Assembly: GCA_964247055.1 (NCBI GenBank)
Contig: OZ176057.1
Coordinates: 5,022,001 to 5,086,000 of the forward strand
DNA from: Paragordius varius
Taxonomy: Eukaryota; Nematomorpha
DNA length: 64,000 nt
Reading direction: 5' to 3'
In this document: positions 24,705 through 37,328 of the stretch, one piece after another
How the letters are laid out: the number at the start of each line of letters is the position of its first letter
Position numbering within the stretch: position 1 is the first letter of the stretch
The notes under the pieces: model-generated
Databases searched by the model: none
What the model was told of the DNA's origin: nothing
The model's input: only the letters and a program-made list of their open reading frames with translations
Position numbers and translations under genes: made by a program

Positions 24705-27700
24705 CACTTTTATTCAAATTGGGGTATCTAGACTAAATTTAAGTTAGGATTTCCAGAATACTACTTAAGTAAGCTGGATGAGAGTCCTTCCGCACCTCCC
24801 AGAGGTGATCCGGCGGGCAACGTCAGTGAATGACGAACGGGGTTCAGGCAAGTCTAACATGTGAAGGATCGGAAGGTGGAGACCAACTTCCGACAAACCG
24901 ACACAATCGGTATGGTCCTAGTTGTCTAAGCACGGGCTGTTAACCGAAGGAGGGTTTGAGTGGGTCTTGCAAGCCGATAATTCACAGTGCACATGTCAAC
25001 GGTTTGAGGTGTGAGCTCTGCGAGATTGAATTTTCAGCTGAAGCGGAGAAGAAAGTCGTTGACATTCTCGCAGTACAGGAATGTCATGGATGCAGGGGGT
25101 TTAACAAGGATTCCCGTCATACAGGCTCCTTACCGGTTCAAGCGATAAGGCGGGCACACGTGGATGCGGGTTCCTTATCAAGAAGAATCTTGCCAAAATT
25201 GCCAATTCAGGACATTGATCCAAGAATTGCTCAGTTGAAAGTAGAAAAATGATTTGACGATTTTGTCGGTCTACGCCCCGGCTGAGTCGGTAAAAGTGGT
25301 TGAAAAATCGGAATTTTTTGCTACTCTTGGTGCTCAAATGAGAGACATGAAATCACAATATATTGTCCTTCTTGACTTCAACGCTCATGTTCGATCATGC
25401 GAAAGTAATGGTATGGGAAACTAAACATTGCCAGAAATCGAGCGGGAAACAACAACGGTAAACTTTTCGTTAAGCTATGTAAACTACATATTTTAAGGGA
25501 TTTACCTTTTTCCAAAAACCTTATTGGAGTAAGGCACCCTAGCGGCAAAGGGTTTACCCATGATCCGGTGCTAGTTCACAGAGGAATTCGTTTCTGGGCT
25601 ACGGTAGCTGAAAGTCAACTTACTGACTCTCTAGGGATCACAGGTTTGTGTTGGAAAAATTTGTCAGTGAAAGGCAAAGAACTCGTCCAAAGAAGGAATT
25701 AACTCAAGAGAGGAGGCCAACAAAAGAAGAAGTTTTAAACCTGATCACTAACAAACAATTGAGAGTGAATTTTGAACACAACGTAAGAAACTACGTTCAC
25801 ACAGTGAGGATTGATGTAACAATGTTAAAGGGAGCATTAAAATATTATATTCCTACTCAAGACGGGATTGAATGTGTCGGGTCCAAACCAAAAAGAAATT
25901 CCTGTTGACATTAACGCCAAACGGAAACTACGTAAAGCAACCTGTAGTGGAAAAGCCACTCAAAATGATAAGGCTTCAATTTACGCCCTTAAGTCAGAAT
26001 AATTAGATAGGCCCCAGAAGTGGGGCACTGTCTAGTAAAACATTTCGAAAGGCATCTCTGTAATTGTTGATGTGGTGGTAAGAACCTGCAAAAAGTTGTT
26101 AGGCACGGTTAGTGCAAGTAAGCAGAAAAATATGTGATGTGGAAAATATGGCCACATACTACGAATGAGTGTATCGTAACAGCTGTGGTGACATATTTGG
26201 TGATTCATTGTTCGCTAGCGCTGTTGAATGTAACGGTAATGTCCCCGGAAGAGATGAAATAGAATGTCCTTGAGGAAGATCAAATTCGGAAAAAAGTGGT
26301 GATGGTATAACCCGGGAATTGCATCATCTTGGTGGTGAATCGGTCCTTGAAGGCATGAGAGGCGTATTCGAAAGGGTTTATAAGACGGGCTGCATTCCGG
26401 AAGCTTGGAAAGTCGCGGAAATCTGCCTGATTATAAGGGCAAGGGTAATACGAATGATCCCAAATCATATCCTACCATTTCCCTACTCAACATTGATGGG
26501 GAGATATTCAGTGGCATTAGGAACCAACGATTGCAGACGTTGACCAAACAAGTTCTAGGCGGCGATTACCAATGCGGATTCAGGAAACGGAAATCTACTT
26601 GTGACCTAATATTTACGCTTCGAAAGTTGCGAATCGAATAGCCAACACAGAGGTGCATTGTGTCTTCATTGACCTTGAGAAGGCGTTCGATAGCGTCCTT
26701 CATGGGGCATTAATGGATTCTCTGGTAAAAGTGGGCTGGTCCGAAGTTACTAATGCTCCAAAATGACCCACGGAATATGGCGAGAGTAAAGTCGAAAGGC
26801 AACACCTTGCGTTGGTTTAATCTTAAACGGGCCCTTCGGCAAGGGTGCTGACTCTCACCTGCCCTGTTTAGCCTCTTTATAGCATCCTGCCTTCGTGAAG
26901 CTGACCTACAGCTGGAAAGTATCAGTATCACTCAAAAAAATCCATCCCCTTGTAGTCAGAGCACTCAAGCAGGTAGTTACTAGCATTGCTGATGATGTCG
27001 TGCTAGTCAATAAAATCGACGAACTTTAATTGGCATTGAAACGTTTAAACTTCAAGTATAAACGATATGGTATCCTAATTTCGATAAGTAAATCGAATGT
27101 CATAGAGTAGACCGGCTCTAAAAGTCAACCTACCCATAAATGCTAGAATTTGTAATTGAACACGTACATTGCTTTACCTACCTTGAATCTGAGATTAGTT
27201 GGAAGGGTGGTGTCAGCCACGTAGTCACAAGGAGAATCGCAAGAGCTAGGGTAGTATTGCGTAAATAGAAACCTATCTTAAGCAAGAAAATCACCAACAA
27301 GATAAAACGGCAGCTGATAATGGGTTTCGTGGTTTCATCTCTATTGTACGGCTGTGAAACGATCAATACCAAGGCAGACGTGTGCAGGTTGTATAGTTTT
27401 CTCAGTGACTGTATAAGAATGTGTGTGGGTATTTATGATCAGATAAGGTACCCGTTCTAAGTCTCCGCGGTAAAGCTCCCTTATGTGAATGAACTAGTAG
27501 GCAGCAGAAGGCTTCGTTGGTTCAGCAAGCTATGCCTCGGCCAAACTTTTGAACTAGCAGCTCTGGATGATGGGGTGCTGGGTAACGAAAGTCGGATCAC
27601 GCTGTGTACAAAGATGGAAGCACTGTGGACTAGATCTGGACTGGATTGTGCTAAACAAAGGTAATAACGGGTCACTTAGTATACATGAAGTCGAATGTCG

Positions 27701-28882
27701 AAATCTGGATGATTTTAAGCGGGCAGTTGCTCAGAGTGGGAAATTACCCGAGTTTGTTCATCCATGAAATCGAAGGACTAAATTCCTGTCAAAAACATAC
27801 CTTTAGAAACAGATGCCGTATCATGTTCCGTTAATGGTTGTGTGGTTAAATTCTCAAAAGAAAAGAATAAAAGACATTTTACGGTCTTTCATTAGGCCAA
27901 GGAAATGGGAGAGAGCAATTTATACCCTTGTGGGGATGCCGGTTGCTCCAAATCATACAAGACGCTAGGGTGGCTTAAAAACCACCAAAACAATGTCCAT
28001 GGAATATCGCTGATGATGATTCCAGTCTCGAATGGTAAATCAATAACCGTCTCAATCAGGTCTAATTTAGATCAAAGCAAACCTTCCTTCAAGTGGAAAG
28101 GAAGCCTTCAGACATGTGATGGTGAGTTCGTGTGTCCAGGAGGTTGTGGCCATCGAGCACCTACACGGGAATTGAGAATCATGTTTACTCGAAACATGAT
28201 ATGTCCTTAAGTACCTGGATCAAGATGAGGGAAGAGGTGGACGGAACTTTGACATAAATGATGAAGTTTGAAAAATCTTTACGGTCGAGAAGGTTCAAAT
28301 CAAAAAATCTTTCCATAAATATTTCTAAAATATATTGCGTGGGTGTAAATGAAAAAACATTATAAAATTTACAAAAGAAAATATAAAAAGGTGAGCGCTT
28401 CTCATAATTGACAGGTTGGGAATTTACAATTAAAATTGTGGTATCTGATTGTAATGGATCACAACCGCTCATGAGAGGCATAATGATTGTGCCAGAGTTA
28501 CTGAAGAAACGGTTCCAAATTAAATTTATACTTTTATTAATAAAAATTATATTAATATGCCAAAATATCTAAATAAAATTTTGTTTTGAAAAAGTTCCAT
28601 GTCAAACTACTTCGACGCCATTTTTGTTTTACAAAATTTTTGCAAAATATTATCTTCATTTAATTTAAGGGTAAAATTAAAGCTATTTTTTTATTTATAT
28701 TATATCCAACATTGATGGAAATAGAAGTGGTTTATTTTGTATTATTTTTCAATTTTACACTGCACACATGTAACGGTTTCGATTACTTCTATATTTTTTT
28801 AAGAAGTAAATTTTAAACAGGCCTGGGGTATTCAACTACTCCAATTTGAATCGAAGGACTGAAATGTATGTGTTTTAAGTGT
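24705..28882 (+). mobile_element. Family D piggyBac-like non-autonomous transposon, split by the LINE
   Basis: The left part begins CACTTTTATTCAAATTGGGGTA at 24705 and the right part continues at 28501 (CGGTTCCAAATTAAATTTATAC). It includes the family core AAACTACTTCGACGCCATTT (near 28606) and ends in CTGGGGTATTCAACTACTCC...GAATCGAAGGACTG near 28882. Without the LINE it is about 450 bp, a little shorter than intact copies. Confidence 0.75.
24773..28497 (+). mobile_element. Decayed LINE with AP endonuclease, reverse transcriptase and C-terminal zinc finger
   Basis: Non-LTR retrotransposon inserted inside a family D transposon. Flanks CTACTTAAGTAA (24761-24772) and TTACTGAAGAA (28498-28508) form an imperfect target duplication that restores the D sequence. 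Order: endonuclease remnants (ILAVQECHG near 25062; about 25360-25660 with DFNAHV and PEIERENNNGKLFVKLC); reverse transcriptase motifs YPTISLLNIDGEIFSGIRNQ and GDYQCGFRKRKSTCDLIF (26480-26620), VFIDLEKAFDSVLHGALMD (26660-26715), LSPALFSLFIA (26845-26880) and IADDVVLVNK (26985); then GSRRLRWF (about 27500); and a C2H2 finger CGDAGC...HQNNVH (27930-28000). Several frameshifts and stops break it. This layout resembles RTE-like APE-type LINEs; the clade is inference. Base composition is far less AT-rich than the surroundings. Confidence 0.85.
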
Positions 28883-29434
28883 CAAAAATGAAAACTTTTA
28901 ATTTGTAGGTAGAGATTCCAAAAATATTTTTTTTTAAGATAAACGTAAAATGCCCAGATTGCGCCATAAAATTGTTAAATCTCTATATAAAACGATTTTA
29001 CCCAAAAAAATAAGGATAATTGTTTACAAAAAATTTATATTGGAGCGAGTTTTCTGGACTCACAAAAATTCGGAAACGGTATAAAAACGTTTCACGATTT
29101 TATAAAAACACCTTTTATATATTTTGACGATACCAAACATTTCTTTTATCTCATTTCTTCATTAAAATATTTGATTGTTAATATATTAACAGTTCGATTT
29201 GAATTGGGCTATCTAAGGACCCCAGACTATATTGGAGGTAATATTTTTTAAGATACCGAAAGAAACGGTTACATTAATTTAAAATTTTGAGGTAATAGAA
29301 ATGTTCAGCATCATCAAAATATACACAAAAATGTTTTTAATTTTATCTTAAAGCCTTTCCATCAGGCCTTAAAACTGTGTAAAGTGTGTTTAAAATTTTT
29401 TATTAAAATTAAATTATTGAAAATTGTACATTAA
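28883..29434. other. Intergenic, possible diverged repeat
   Basis: ATAAACGTAAAATGCCCAGA (28938) and related sequence recurs loosely near 58276 (ATAAACGCAAAAATGCCGAA), suggesting another old dispersed repeat. No coding signal. Confidence 0.45.
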
Positions 29435-29977
29435 CACGGATACAACACATTAATTTCAGTCATTCGATTCAAATTGGGTAATTGGATACCCTACTGTTTA
29501 AAAATAAATATTTCAAAAAATATGGAATGAATTGAACATGGAAAAAAATTGCACATTTATAACATTAATAAACCGAAATATAATAAAAATTCATTCAAAA
29601 ATACTTGATATTACTTATTTTTAGGTAAAACCTCATGGTAAAATTTGGTCAACATAACATGTGTGCATCAGCCAAATTCAAAAATATTACAAAATAAACC
29701 ACTTTTTCTTTTTCTCTCAATGTTAGATGTGTTTTAAATGAAAAATTAGCCATTTTAGCTTTAAAACAAATAAACATGATATTTTGCAAAAAAGATGGAA
29801 AATTAAAATGACCTCGAAGTAGTTCGATATGGATTTTTTTTCAAAACCAAATTTTATTTAAATATTTCGGCTTATTTATATAATGATAGAGGCATAAATT
29901 TAAATTGGATCCTTTCTTTCAGTAGTTTAACTTAAATATAGTCTGGGGTATTTAGTGCCCCAATTTAAATCCAAGTC
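29435..29977 (-). mobile_element. Family D copy, reverse orientation, TTAA target sites
   Basis: It runs from CACGGATACAACACATTAAT to GCCCCAATTTAAATCCAAGTC and is bounded by TTAA at 29431-29434 and 29978-29981. It shares the family core seen elsewhere (GTGTGCATCAGCC...ATAAACCACTTTTT, CGAAGTAGTTCGATATGG). Confidence 0.75.
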
Positions 29978-30474
29978 TTAATCAAATTTTTATAGCGCAA
30001 ATGCATTTTTATGTTTATAAAAGACTACCGCATTTTAAAAAGCGAAATATTTGGGATTTTGGAGCCTACTAAAAATTGAAATTTTTTAATAATATTTTTT
30101 AGGAGGTAGCATTATGTTTCCATCAAAAAAATATTCAAAAAATGTGAACAATTAAAAAATTAAACATTTTTCTACATTAAAATCAATAATGTTGAACATT
30201 CACCTCGAAATTCTGTTAAAAGTGTTTTTCTTTTTTTAATATAAATATAAATAATGAGTGTTTTTACAATTTAATTTTAAATCATATTAAATAAACGAAG
30301 GATTTACCAGTAATTGTAAGGGAAAATTATATTATAATTAATATGATATTATATTATATTTAAAGCCAAAGGGTAAAACATGGGGATCTTAATACATTAT
30401 TAGAAGTACACGTTTCATCAGCTATATATTATAACATATGATAAATGTTTTATAGAGATTATCACACCTATACT
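29978..30474. other. Intergenic, nothing recognised
   Basis: AT-rich, no coding signal. Confidence 0.5.
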
Positions 30475-31620
30475 ATTAACACTTCTATTCAAATTGGGGT
30501 ATCTAATACCCCAGACAAAATTTGAACTAGGATTTTTAAAAAAACTCTTGTAGGAATGGTCTCAATTTTAATTTATGATTCTATCTTAATAAAAATTATA
30601 TAAATATGCCAAATAATCTAATAATTTTTTTTTGAAAAAAAAGTTTTATGTCAAACTACTTCGACGCCATTTTTATTTTACAAAATTTTTGCAAAATATC
30701 GTCCTCATTTAATTTTAACACTTCGATTCAAATTGGGGTATCTAAAAACCCCAGACTAAATTTGAGTTAGGATTTATAAAAAACTACGTAAGCAAGCGGT
30801 CCCAATTTAAATTTATGCTTCTATCCAAATAAAAATTATATAAATATGCCAAAATATCGACATAGTAAAATTTTGTTTTGAAAAAAAAGTTCCATGTCAA
30901 ACTACCTCGACGCCATTTTTATTTTACAAAATTTTTGCAAAATATCGTCTTCATTAAATTTTAAGGGTAAAATTAAAGCTTATTTTATATTTAAATTACA
31001 TTTAACATTGATAGAGTTAGAAAAAGCGGTTTATTTTGTATTCTTTTTCAATTTTACCATTGCATGCATGTCACGTTGACTAAATTTTTACCTCTCGGTT
31101 TTAGCTCAAAATAAGTAATATTAAGTATTATTGAATAAATTTTTTTATATATTTCGGTTTATTTATGTTATATAAGTGCAAGATTTTGCCATGGTTTGGA
31201 TTCCTTCTATATTTAAGAATTTGATTTTTAACAGGCCTGGGGTATTTAACTACCCCAATTTGAATCGAAGGACTAAAATGAATGTGTTGTATCCAAGTGT
31301 TAAGGGTGAAATCAAAGCTAATTTTTTATTTAAAATAGAAATAGAAAAAGCTGGTTATTTTATATTATATTTCAATTTTACCATTTCACCCATGTCACTT
31401 TGACTAAATTTTTACCTTTCAGTAGCTTAAAATAAGTAATATCTAGTATTTTTGATTAAATTTTTTATATATTTCGGTTTATTTTATATAAGTGCAAAAT
31501 TTTGAAATGGTTTAGATTCCCTTTATATTTTTTAAATAATTTACTTTTGAACAGGCCTGGGGTATTTAACTACCCCAATATAAAACGAAGGACTAAAATG
31601 AATGTATTGCATCCAAGTTT
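30475..31620 (+). mobile_element. Family D cluster: fragment, full copy 30719-31299 and 3' fragment
   Basis: The full copy 30719-31299 (581 bp) starts CACTTCGATTCAAATTGGGG and ends GTTGTATCCAAGTG, with TTAA directly on both sides (30715-30718 and 31300-31303). That is the target-site signature of piggyBac elements. A 5' fragment (30475-30715) and a 3' fragment (31304-31620) of the same family abut it head to tail, as expected from unequal exchange or nested insertion. No long reading frame: non-autonomous. Confidence 0.8.
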
Positions 31621-31920
31621 ATAAATGTATTATAGCGAATCGCACCCATACTATTTAATAGGGCTTTAAAAAACAATTTTTTGTCCGAAATTTATATATA
31701 TTATAAAAAAAATTCATGCTTTTATATTTAACCTCAAGCATAAAATTTAACTTAAAATTCAACTAACTGCCTAAATTATTTGGCACAATATGATATACGC
31801 ACTGTTTATCTCTATCATTCACTTATTGTAATTGGCACAAAGGCAATTTTTTTTGTTTTTTTTTTCGGGTTATGAAATAAATAGAGTAGTCGACCTTGAA
31901 CTCTGAGCTTTCATATATCG

Positions 31921-33039
31921 ATGGATGAAAATATGATTTTCGAAGGTTTTAATTTGGACAAGCTGGATGCATTAAGCTATAAAGTAATTAATTGTTTTTA
32001 TTTATAAATAGTCCGATTCTTCGGATTTCGTTTTGCTTGATGAAGACGTTGAGCCCATAGTTTATGGGCAAGAAGTTTTAGAAAAACACGAAAGCGAGGA
32101 TGAAACTGACGATGGGTTTATAAAAATAAGGTACACATTAATATAATTTTCAAGCGATATGGAGGATTCCTCATATCTAAAATTAAAAACTTTTAATGGC
32201 GATAACATCGATAATAGCCTAAAAATTTTGCAAATTATTAACCCTACAACACCGATAACAGAAGATAGCAATGGTTGGGACCTAGATAATGATCATCAAA
32301 TCCTTTCGGCTTCCATGTATGAAAGCGAAACTTGTATGATTAAAAACGCTCTTGTTCGTTTGGTTGAACAAAAGTCTTCGGGTTCTTTGTTTCCTTTGAT
32401 TAATCCATATCTCGCTAAATTCCTTCAATCTTATCGAATCGGACAGTCTTGTGACTCTACACTCGATATATTTGGAACAAAACCGTGTGTAGATGATGCA
32501 ATATCTAAAATCACCGATAGTAATCAAATGCTTGAATCCTCATGTGATAATCAAGATTTATCTGATACCTGTACGGAACAGCACTTGTTTTCTTCGTCTT
32601 TGTTTGTCATTCTTATTATATCGTTCGTTATTACATCATCCCTACTTTTGTTTGAAGGTATTAGTTTAGTTTTCTTTTGCTGATTTATATAGACAAATAT
32701 TTATATTATAATATGACTGACAATCTTTTCTACTTTTTTTAGATACGAATCATGTTTCGGTAACTGATCACAGAATGCTTTTATTGGCTCCAAATACGTT
32801 ATGTGAAATATCAAAATTACTCTAGTGGGTTATATTCATCGACATTTTTAAGAAATCGAGCCGAACTAATCAATCGTCTGCGCATCATAAAAAGTCCGTT
32901 ATTGGTGGCCAATGACCTTTCTGTATCGTCTGATAAAAAATTTTTTTATAACAAAACGCGTTTTTTGCAAAAAATTTGTCAAACACTTAAATACCGCTCA
33001 AAATATATTCTCTATCACCGAATTATTCGACAAAAAAAG
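31921..33039 (+). CDS. Unrecognised multi-exon protein with one hydrophobic segment (N-terminal part?)
   Basis: Not recognised. Exons inferred from open frames and GT-AG ends: 31921-31983, 32012-32130, 32155-32657, 32743-32797 and 32826-33039. Every junction keeps phase. Introns are 28, 24, 85 and 28 nt. The product starts MDENMIFEGFNLDKLDALSY and is acidic at first (FVLLDEDVEP, ESEDETDD). It then has a mixed region (SLFPLINPYLAKFLQSYRIG), a hydrophobic stretch SLFVILIISFVITSSLLL at about residues 203-222, and a basic end (FLRNRAELINRLRIIKS and beyond). A donor AAG-GTTAGT at 33040 implies further exons, so this may be the first half of the gene whose exons resume near 34070. The hydrophobic stretch could be a membrane anchor or a wrongly included intron. 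It lies upstream of and on the same strand as the 34070-36666 block, with no stop-plus-poly(A) signal clearly separating them. Confidence 0.55.
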
Positions 33040-34069
33040 GTTAGTCGATTATAAATTAAGATTTATGTTTTTTTTCTTTTTTAGTTTTACCTAATATTTA
33101 TGCAACTTTGTTTAAACTCGACTTATAATTTATGGATTATTATTTACTATTTATCTAGTGTTTGCGTTAACCTTGATTATTAAATATGAACAAAAAAAAC
33201 ACAATAAGATTTTAGCACTATATAGTTGCAAATTATTGATTTTGTTTTGGCGAGTTTTTATCCGTTTTATTTATAAAAATATGCTACTCAATTTGCAAAT
33301 TATTTTATTTTTCCTAAAATAAAAATTATGCAAAATATTATGTTTATTGCAAAATAATTTCCTTTTTTAAAAAATAAAATTATGTTATTGAACCTTATTC
33401 TTAATTGTGTATATAACAACAATATATTATAATTAATCTCTTAAGGCTTTTGTGTTTTAGGTTTAGCTTGTAAATAAAATCATATTTGTAATATGATATC
33501 ACTGATATACATTACAGTATTTTTTGTACCCTTTAATTAATCCTTGTTACAATTTAATATATCAAAACTTTCCAATTTTATTAGACAATTGGTAAAGATA
33601 TTATATTTGTTTTAACAAAAAATTATACCTTATAAACGAATTGATTATATTGGAATTCAATTTTAAAAATGATTTGTTATTTAATAACTTAATATGCCAT
33701 GTAAGTGTATTGGCAAAGCTTAACACCAAGAGTAGAAACTAAAGAAAATTTTATAAGTGAAAACAAGACGCCATATTAATATTTGGGGATTAAAAAAATT
33801 GATGAATTTATCTGATTTAATGCAAAGTTGATTATTTTTGTTTAAAAATTATAATTTTTTTAATAGGAGTTCGGAAAAATATAAATTATTGCAAGATTAA
33901 TTAATATAACTATTTAACATGATTTGTAATTCCTATCCTAGTCAAATACAAAGTTATGGATTTAACTATTTTTGTGTTTACATAATGTGCCTCATACGTT
34001 ATTTTAATGATGATTATCTGAAATTTAAACAATATATTTAATTTACAGATGATTACGTTTGTTAAATAG
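33040..34069. other. Probable intron between two exon blocks
   Basis: No long open frame. Bounded by a GTTAGT donor at 33040 and possible acceptors at 34069 and 34076. Confidence 0.45.
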
Positions 34070-36666
34070 GGCTTAGTTGTGATTTATCAATATTTAAAAG
34101 AGTTTCAAATGTGAAATGGGTTTTAGATAGTCGCACATCCCCTGCTGCATTGAAACAAATATATTTTAAAAATAAATTTAGTTGTTTTCATTCATTTTTG
34201 AAAAAATTTGTTTTCAAACGTTTAGCAAAACTCAATACGGATGAATCATCGTTTATTGCTAGGCGCAAACATTTCAAACAAACCCATTACATTTTTACCA
34301 CCTATCAAATACAACAATTATAATAATGAAAACATTCAATTGGTAAATAATGATACACTGCAAAAGAACGCGCACCCTATTATATTACCCCGTAAATTTA
34401 ATTTTAAAGGTATACCTTCCTTACCCTACGCTAACAATCAACTGTATAAGGGTCAAAACTTTGAAAATTATCAAAGAACTTCAATGCTAACACTTAATTC
34501 GTTGGGTGAAATTGATATTGTTTCAAAGCCAATGACTCAATTAAAAGCTTATCCCAGTAGTAGTATTATGGTATTGGCTCCTAAATTCTTATCAAATTAT
34601 TATTGCTGGTAATATATAACACCTTTTATATAAACAGATTCTTTTTGTTTGCTAGGTATCAGTTTTTTAAAAGATCCATAACTCATTCATTAAGCACTAT
34701 ATATTATGCTGCAATATGCGAATTTTTATATTTGTTAAAATATTTGGATGTATCATTCACTTATGATTTGTTAAATTTTAAGGTATATAATCAGAAATTA
34801 ATATATATTTAAAATAACTATATTTAACCATATGATGAATCTATTTAATTTATTAACCATGTTAACTTCAAATTAATTAACTTGCATAAAAATTTTGTGG
34901 TTTATATTAATGTTTATTTAAAATTTTTTAATTTATTCACTTACCTATAGGTTTTCACGAAATAAACAAAAGCTAAACATATTACAATACCCAGTTACTA
35001 TGACAGAAAACATATCTACCAATCAAATTTGTAAGAGAGGTAATTATATTATTAATTTTGCATTTCATTATTTTTTTACGTTTTTTGAATAACACCGCAC
35101 TTATGAATGCCAAAGTAGCGTTATCGTAATCTATTGACCTACACCGTTTTTTACGTGTTTATCAAATTTTTTTTTTATTTTTTTAGATATGAACTCAATG
35201 TTGATGAAGTATAATCGTACCTTTCGCTTACAACGATTACTTCGAAAAATGCTCTATGAACAAAGAAAAAATTATAAAGTTTTTAATTTTATTATTAATT
35301 CTATTTTTTTATGACCATTCATATTTTAAATAATTTTTTTCTATTTCAGCACAATTTATCAAGTTTGATTCCCTCACAAACGAATGCAATTGCTAGAAAC
35401 AACAAAAGTAATTTGACATGTTTAACCACTCTCTCGCTATATGGGCCAAAACAATTGGTTTGCAAAAATCTTAGTCTTGAATGTCGAAAAAAAGCCGTTA
35501 TAAAAAAATATGAAATGGCCCCTAATGAATTAAATGAAGCTTGGTGGACCAAATTAAGCATTCCAATGTACACCTCTATATTAGCAGAAAATAATGATAA
35601 TCAATTCGAATTACCTCTTAAATCTTTACTTGATTCCCATGAAAAGATTGTTATCGAATTGAAAAACTTATCTGATTTGATAAAAAAGCATGATTTTAAA
35701 ACGAATCAACACGCTAAAAATTTGCAATATATCAACCTTAAATTGCTTAAGCTTTCTTTGATGCAAAAACGTGTAACTAATCTCATTGCAGTCCTTAAAA
35801 ATTTTATTAATGTATACAACGAAGATGCTATTATAAATCATATAGATACGAAGAAACTTAATAAGGTTAACCGTAATGAAAAATTCAACTATAAAATACA
35901 ACGAAAATTATATAAGATTCAAAAGAAAATCAAGAAAGTTACCCATAAATATTATAAATTATTGAAAAAAGTGAATACCATTGCACCCTACCAGTTGTCA
36001 ACCGAAAAAATGTTACTAGATCGTTTTCAAAAGAATGCGAGTAAAAAGAATAAACATGGAAATAATCTAAAACCTGTTGGTCCTATCAAACCTATTTTGA
36101 ATGATCGGTATAATAAAAATGAAATAAAAAGATGCAAAGCTCCAATCATCACTGACGAGCATCTCCCAATAAACGCTAAAAACTCAAATGTTCAATTATT
36201 TCCCGTGATTGAAGTTACATCCATTCTTTCCGGCCGTGAAAGGATCGATGTTTCAGTAAACACGGAAAGTAATGCGGACATTTTGAAGCATAAACAGAAT
36301 TTTATTCTCTACAATAATGAGTATATAAATATGTTACGACCACACAAGGAAATATTTAGTAAACCTGGTAGTAAAAATCTCGGACGAAAAAATAACAATA
36401 CATCGCTTCCAACACCTCCGCACTATTCTTCGAAACATGAAAAGTTGTATACCCCATATCGTATGGCAAAAAAATTTTCGGCCCCTGTAATTAGTCAAGA
36501 TGAGCGATACATCATGTATATGCGTCATGCTAAACCTATAGCTATAGATTATGTGTATGACATTTTCGACAGTGACAACAAAAGTAAGCAAAACAAGAAA
36601 AAGGCTTGGTCCGCTTTAGATGCATCGAAAAAACGTAAAAAAATGCGTGAATCAAAATACCATTAA
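34070..36666 (+). CDS. Unrecognised lysine/asparagine-rich protein, probable continuation of the 31921 gene
   Basis: Not recognised. In-frame exon chain: about 34070/34077-34219, 34263-34608, 34656-34782 (or 34769), 34973 (or 34951)-35039, 35187-35278 and 35350-36666 with stop TAA. Introns include 43 and 47 nt. The chain encodes about 695 residues. The last exon (438 aa) is best supported: a long open frame with AWWTKLSIPMYTSILAE, a helical charged region at about 35600-35980 (ELKNLSDLIKKHDF, KIQRKLYKIQKKIKK) likely to form a coiled coil, and a strongly basic C-terminus KKRKKMRESKYH resembling a nuclear localisation signal. I infer a nuclear protein. Weak, unconvincing resemblance to chromatin-complex scaffold subunits was considered and not adopted. 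Whether it is one gene with the 31921-33039 block needs transcript evidence. Confidence 0.6.
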
Positions 36667-37328
36667 ACGGAATGCCTATGTTCCATTACATAGTTTATAT
36701 ATTTTAAAAAAATTATATTGTCCCACACAAAATTACATATATTTTTGGTTATTGTATAACTTTCCATTACTAGTCTTTTCAAATCATTAACTTAAATTTT
36801 TAAAGCTATTCAAAATTATGATATTCTATAAATCTATCAATTTAATGATATAATATTTTAAAAAACTACAAATATATTGATTATTATTACACATTATGCG
36901 TACAGATTAAATTTATCCATAGTTTAACGCTTATTTTACGTAATCATATAATAAATTAAATATTTATTCAATATTTGTGAAATACATTTGGCAAGTCAAT
37001 ATAAGCGCTTAAAAGAAAAATATTATCACAAAAGCCAAAAACTTTAAACAAACATTCATTTAATTATATTTGTTAAAAAACTTGGAATGATATAACATGG
37101 ATACGTTGTTCACACATAAAGAACAAATTTGAATATTTGAGTTAATTTAATGTATTTGGAGTGTTTTGAATAATATATCAATCTAAATTTATATGAAATT
37201 TTATATCATCATATAATTGCACATTATTATTACATGACTGTATTTTTATTATTATGACTTTTAGTATATAGTAGACAGATATTAAATGCTAGATAAAATA
37301 TTGAGAGATGATGTTTAATTCATTATAT
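36667..37328. other. Intergenic between converging genes
   Basis: AT-rich, 3' ends of the 34070 gene and of synaptogyrin face each other. No further gene seen. Confidence 0.5.

Noticed and set aside
24773-24955. Possible self-cleaving ribozyme at the LINE 5' end
   Set aside because: The start GGATGAGAGTCC hints at such a fold, but I could not find a complete set of core motifs by eye.
27905-28210. Host zinc-finger gene
   Set aside because: The finger lies inside the LINE boundaries, between its reverse transcriptase and the target duplication, with the LINE's base composition.
34070-36666. Identification as a chromatin-complex subunit (TADA3-, KANSL1- or INO80-type)
   Set aside because: Only short, low-complexity resemblances; none of the diagnostic domains of those families is visible.
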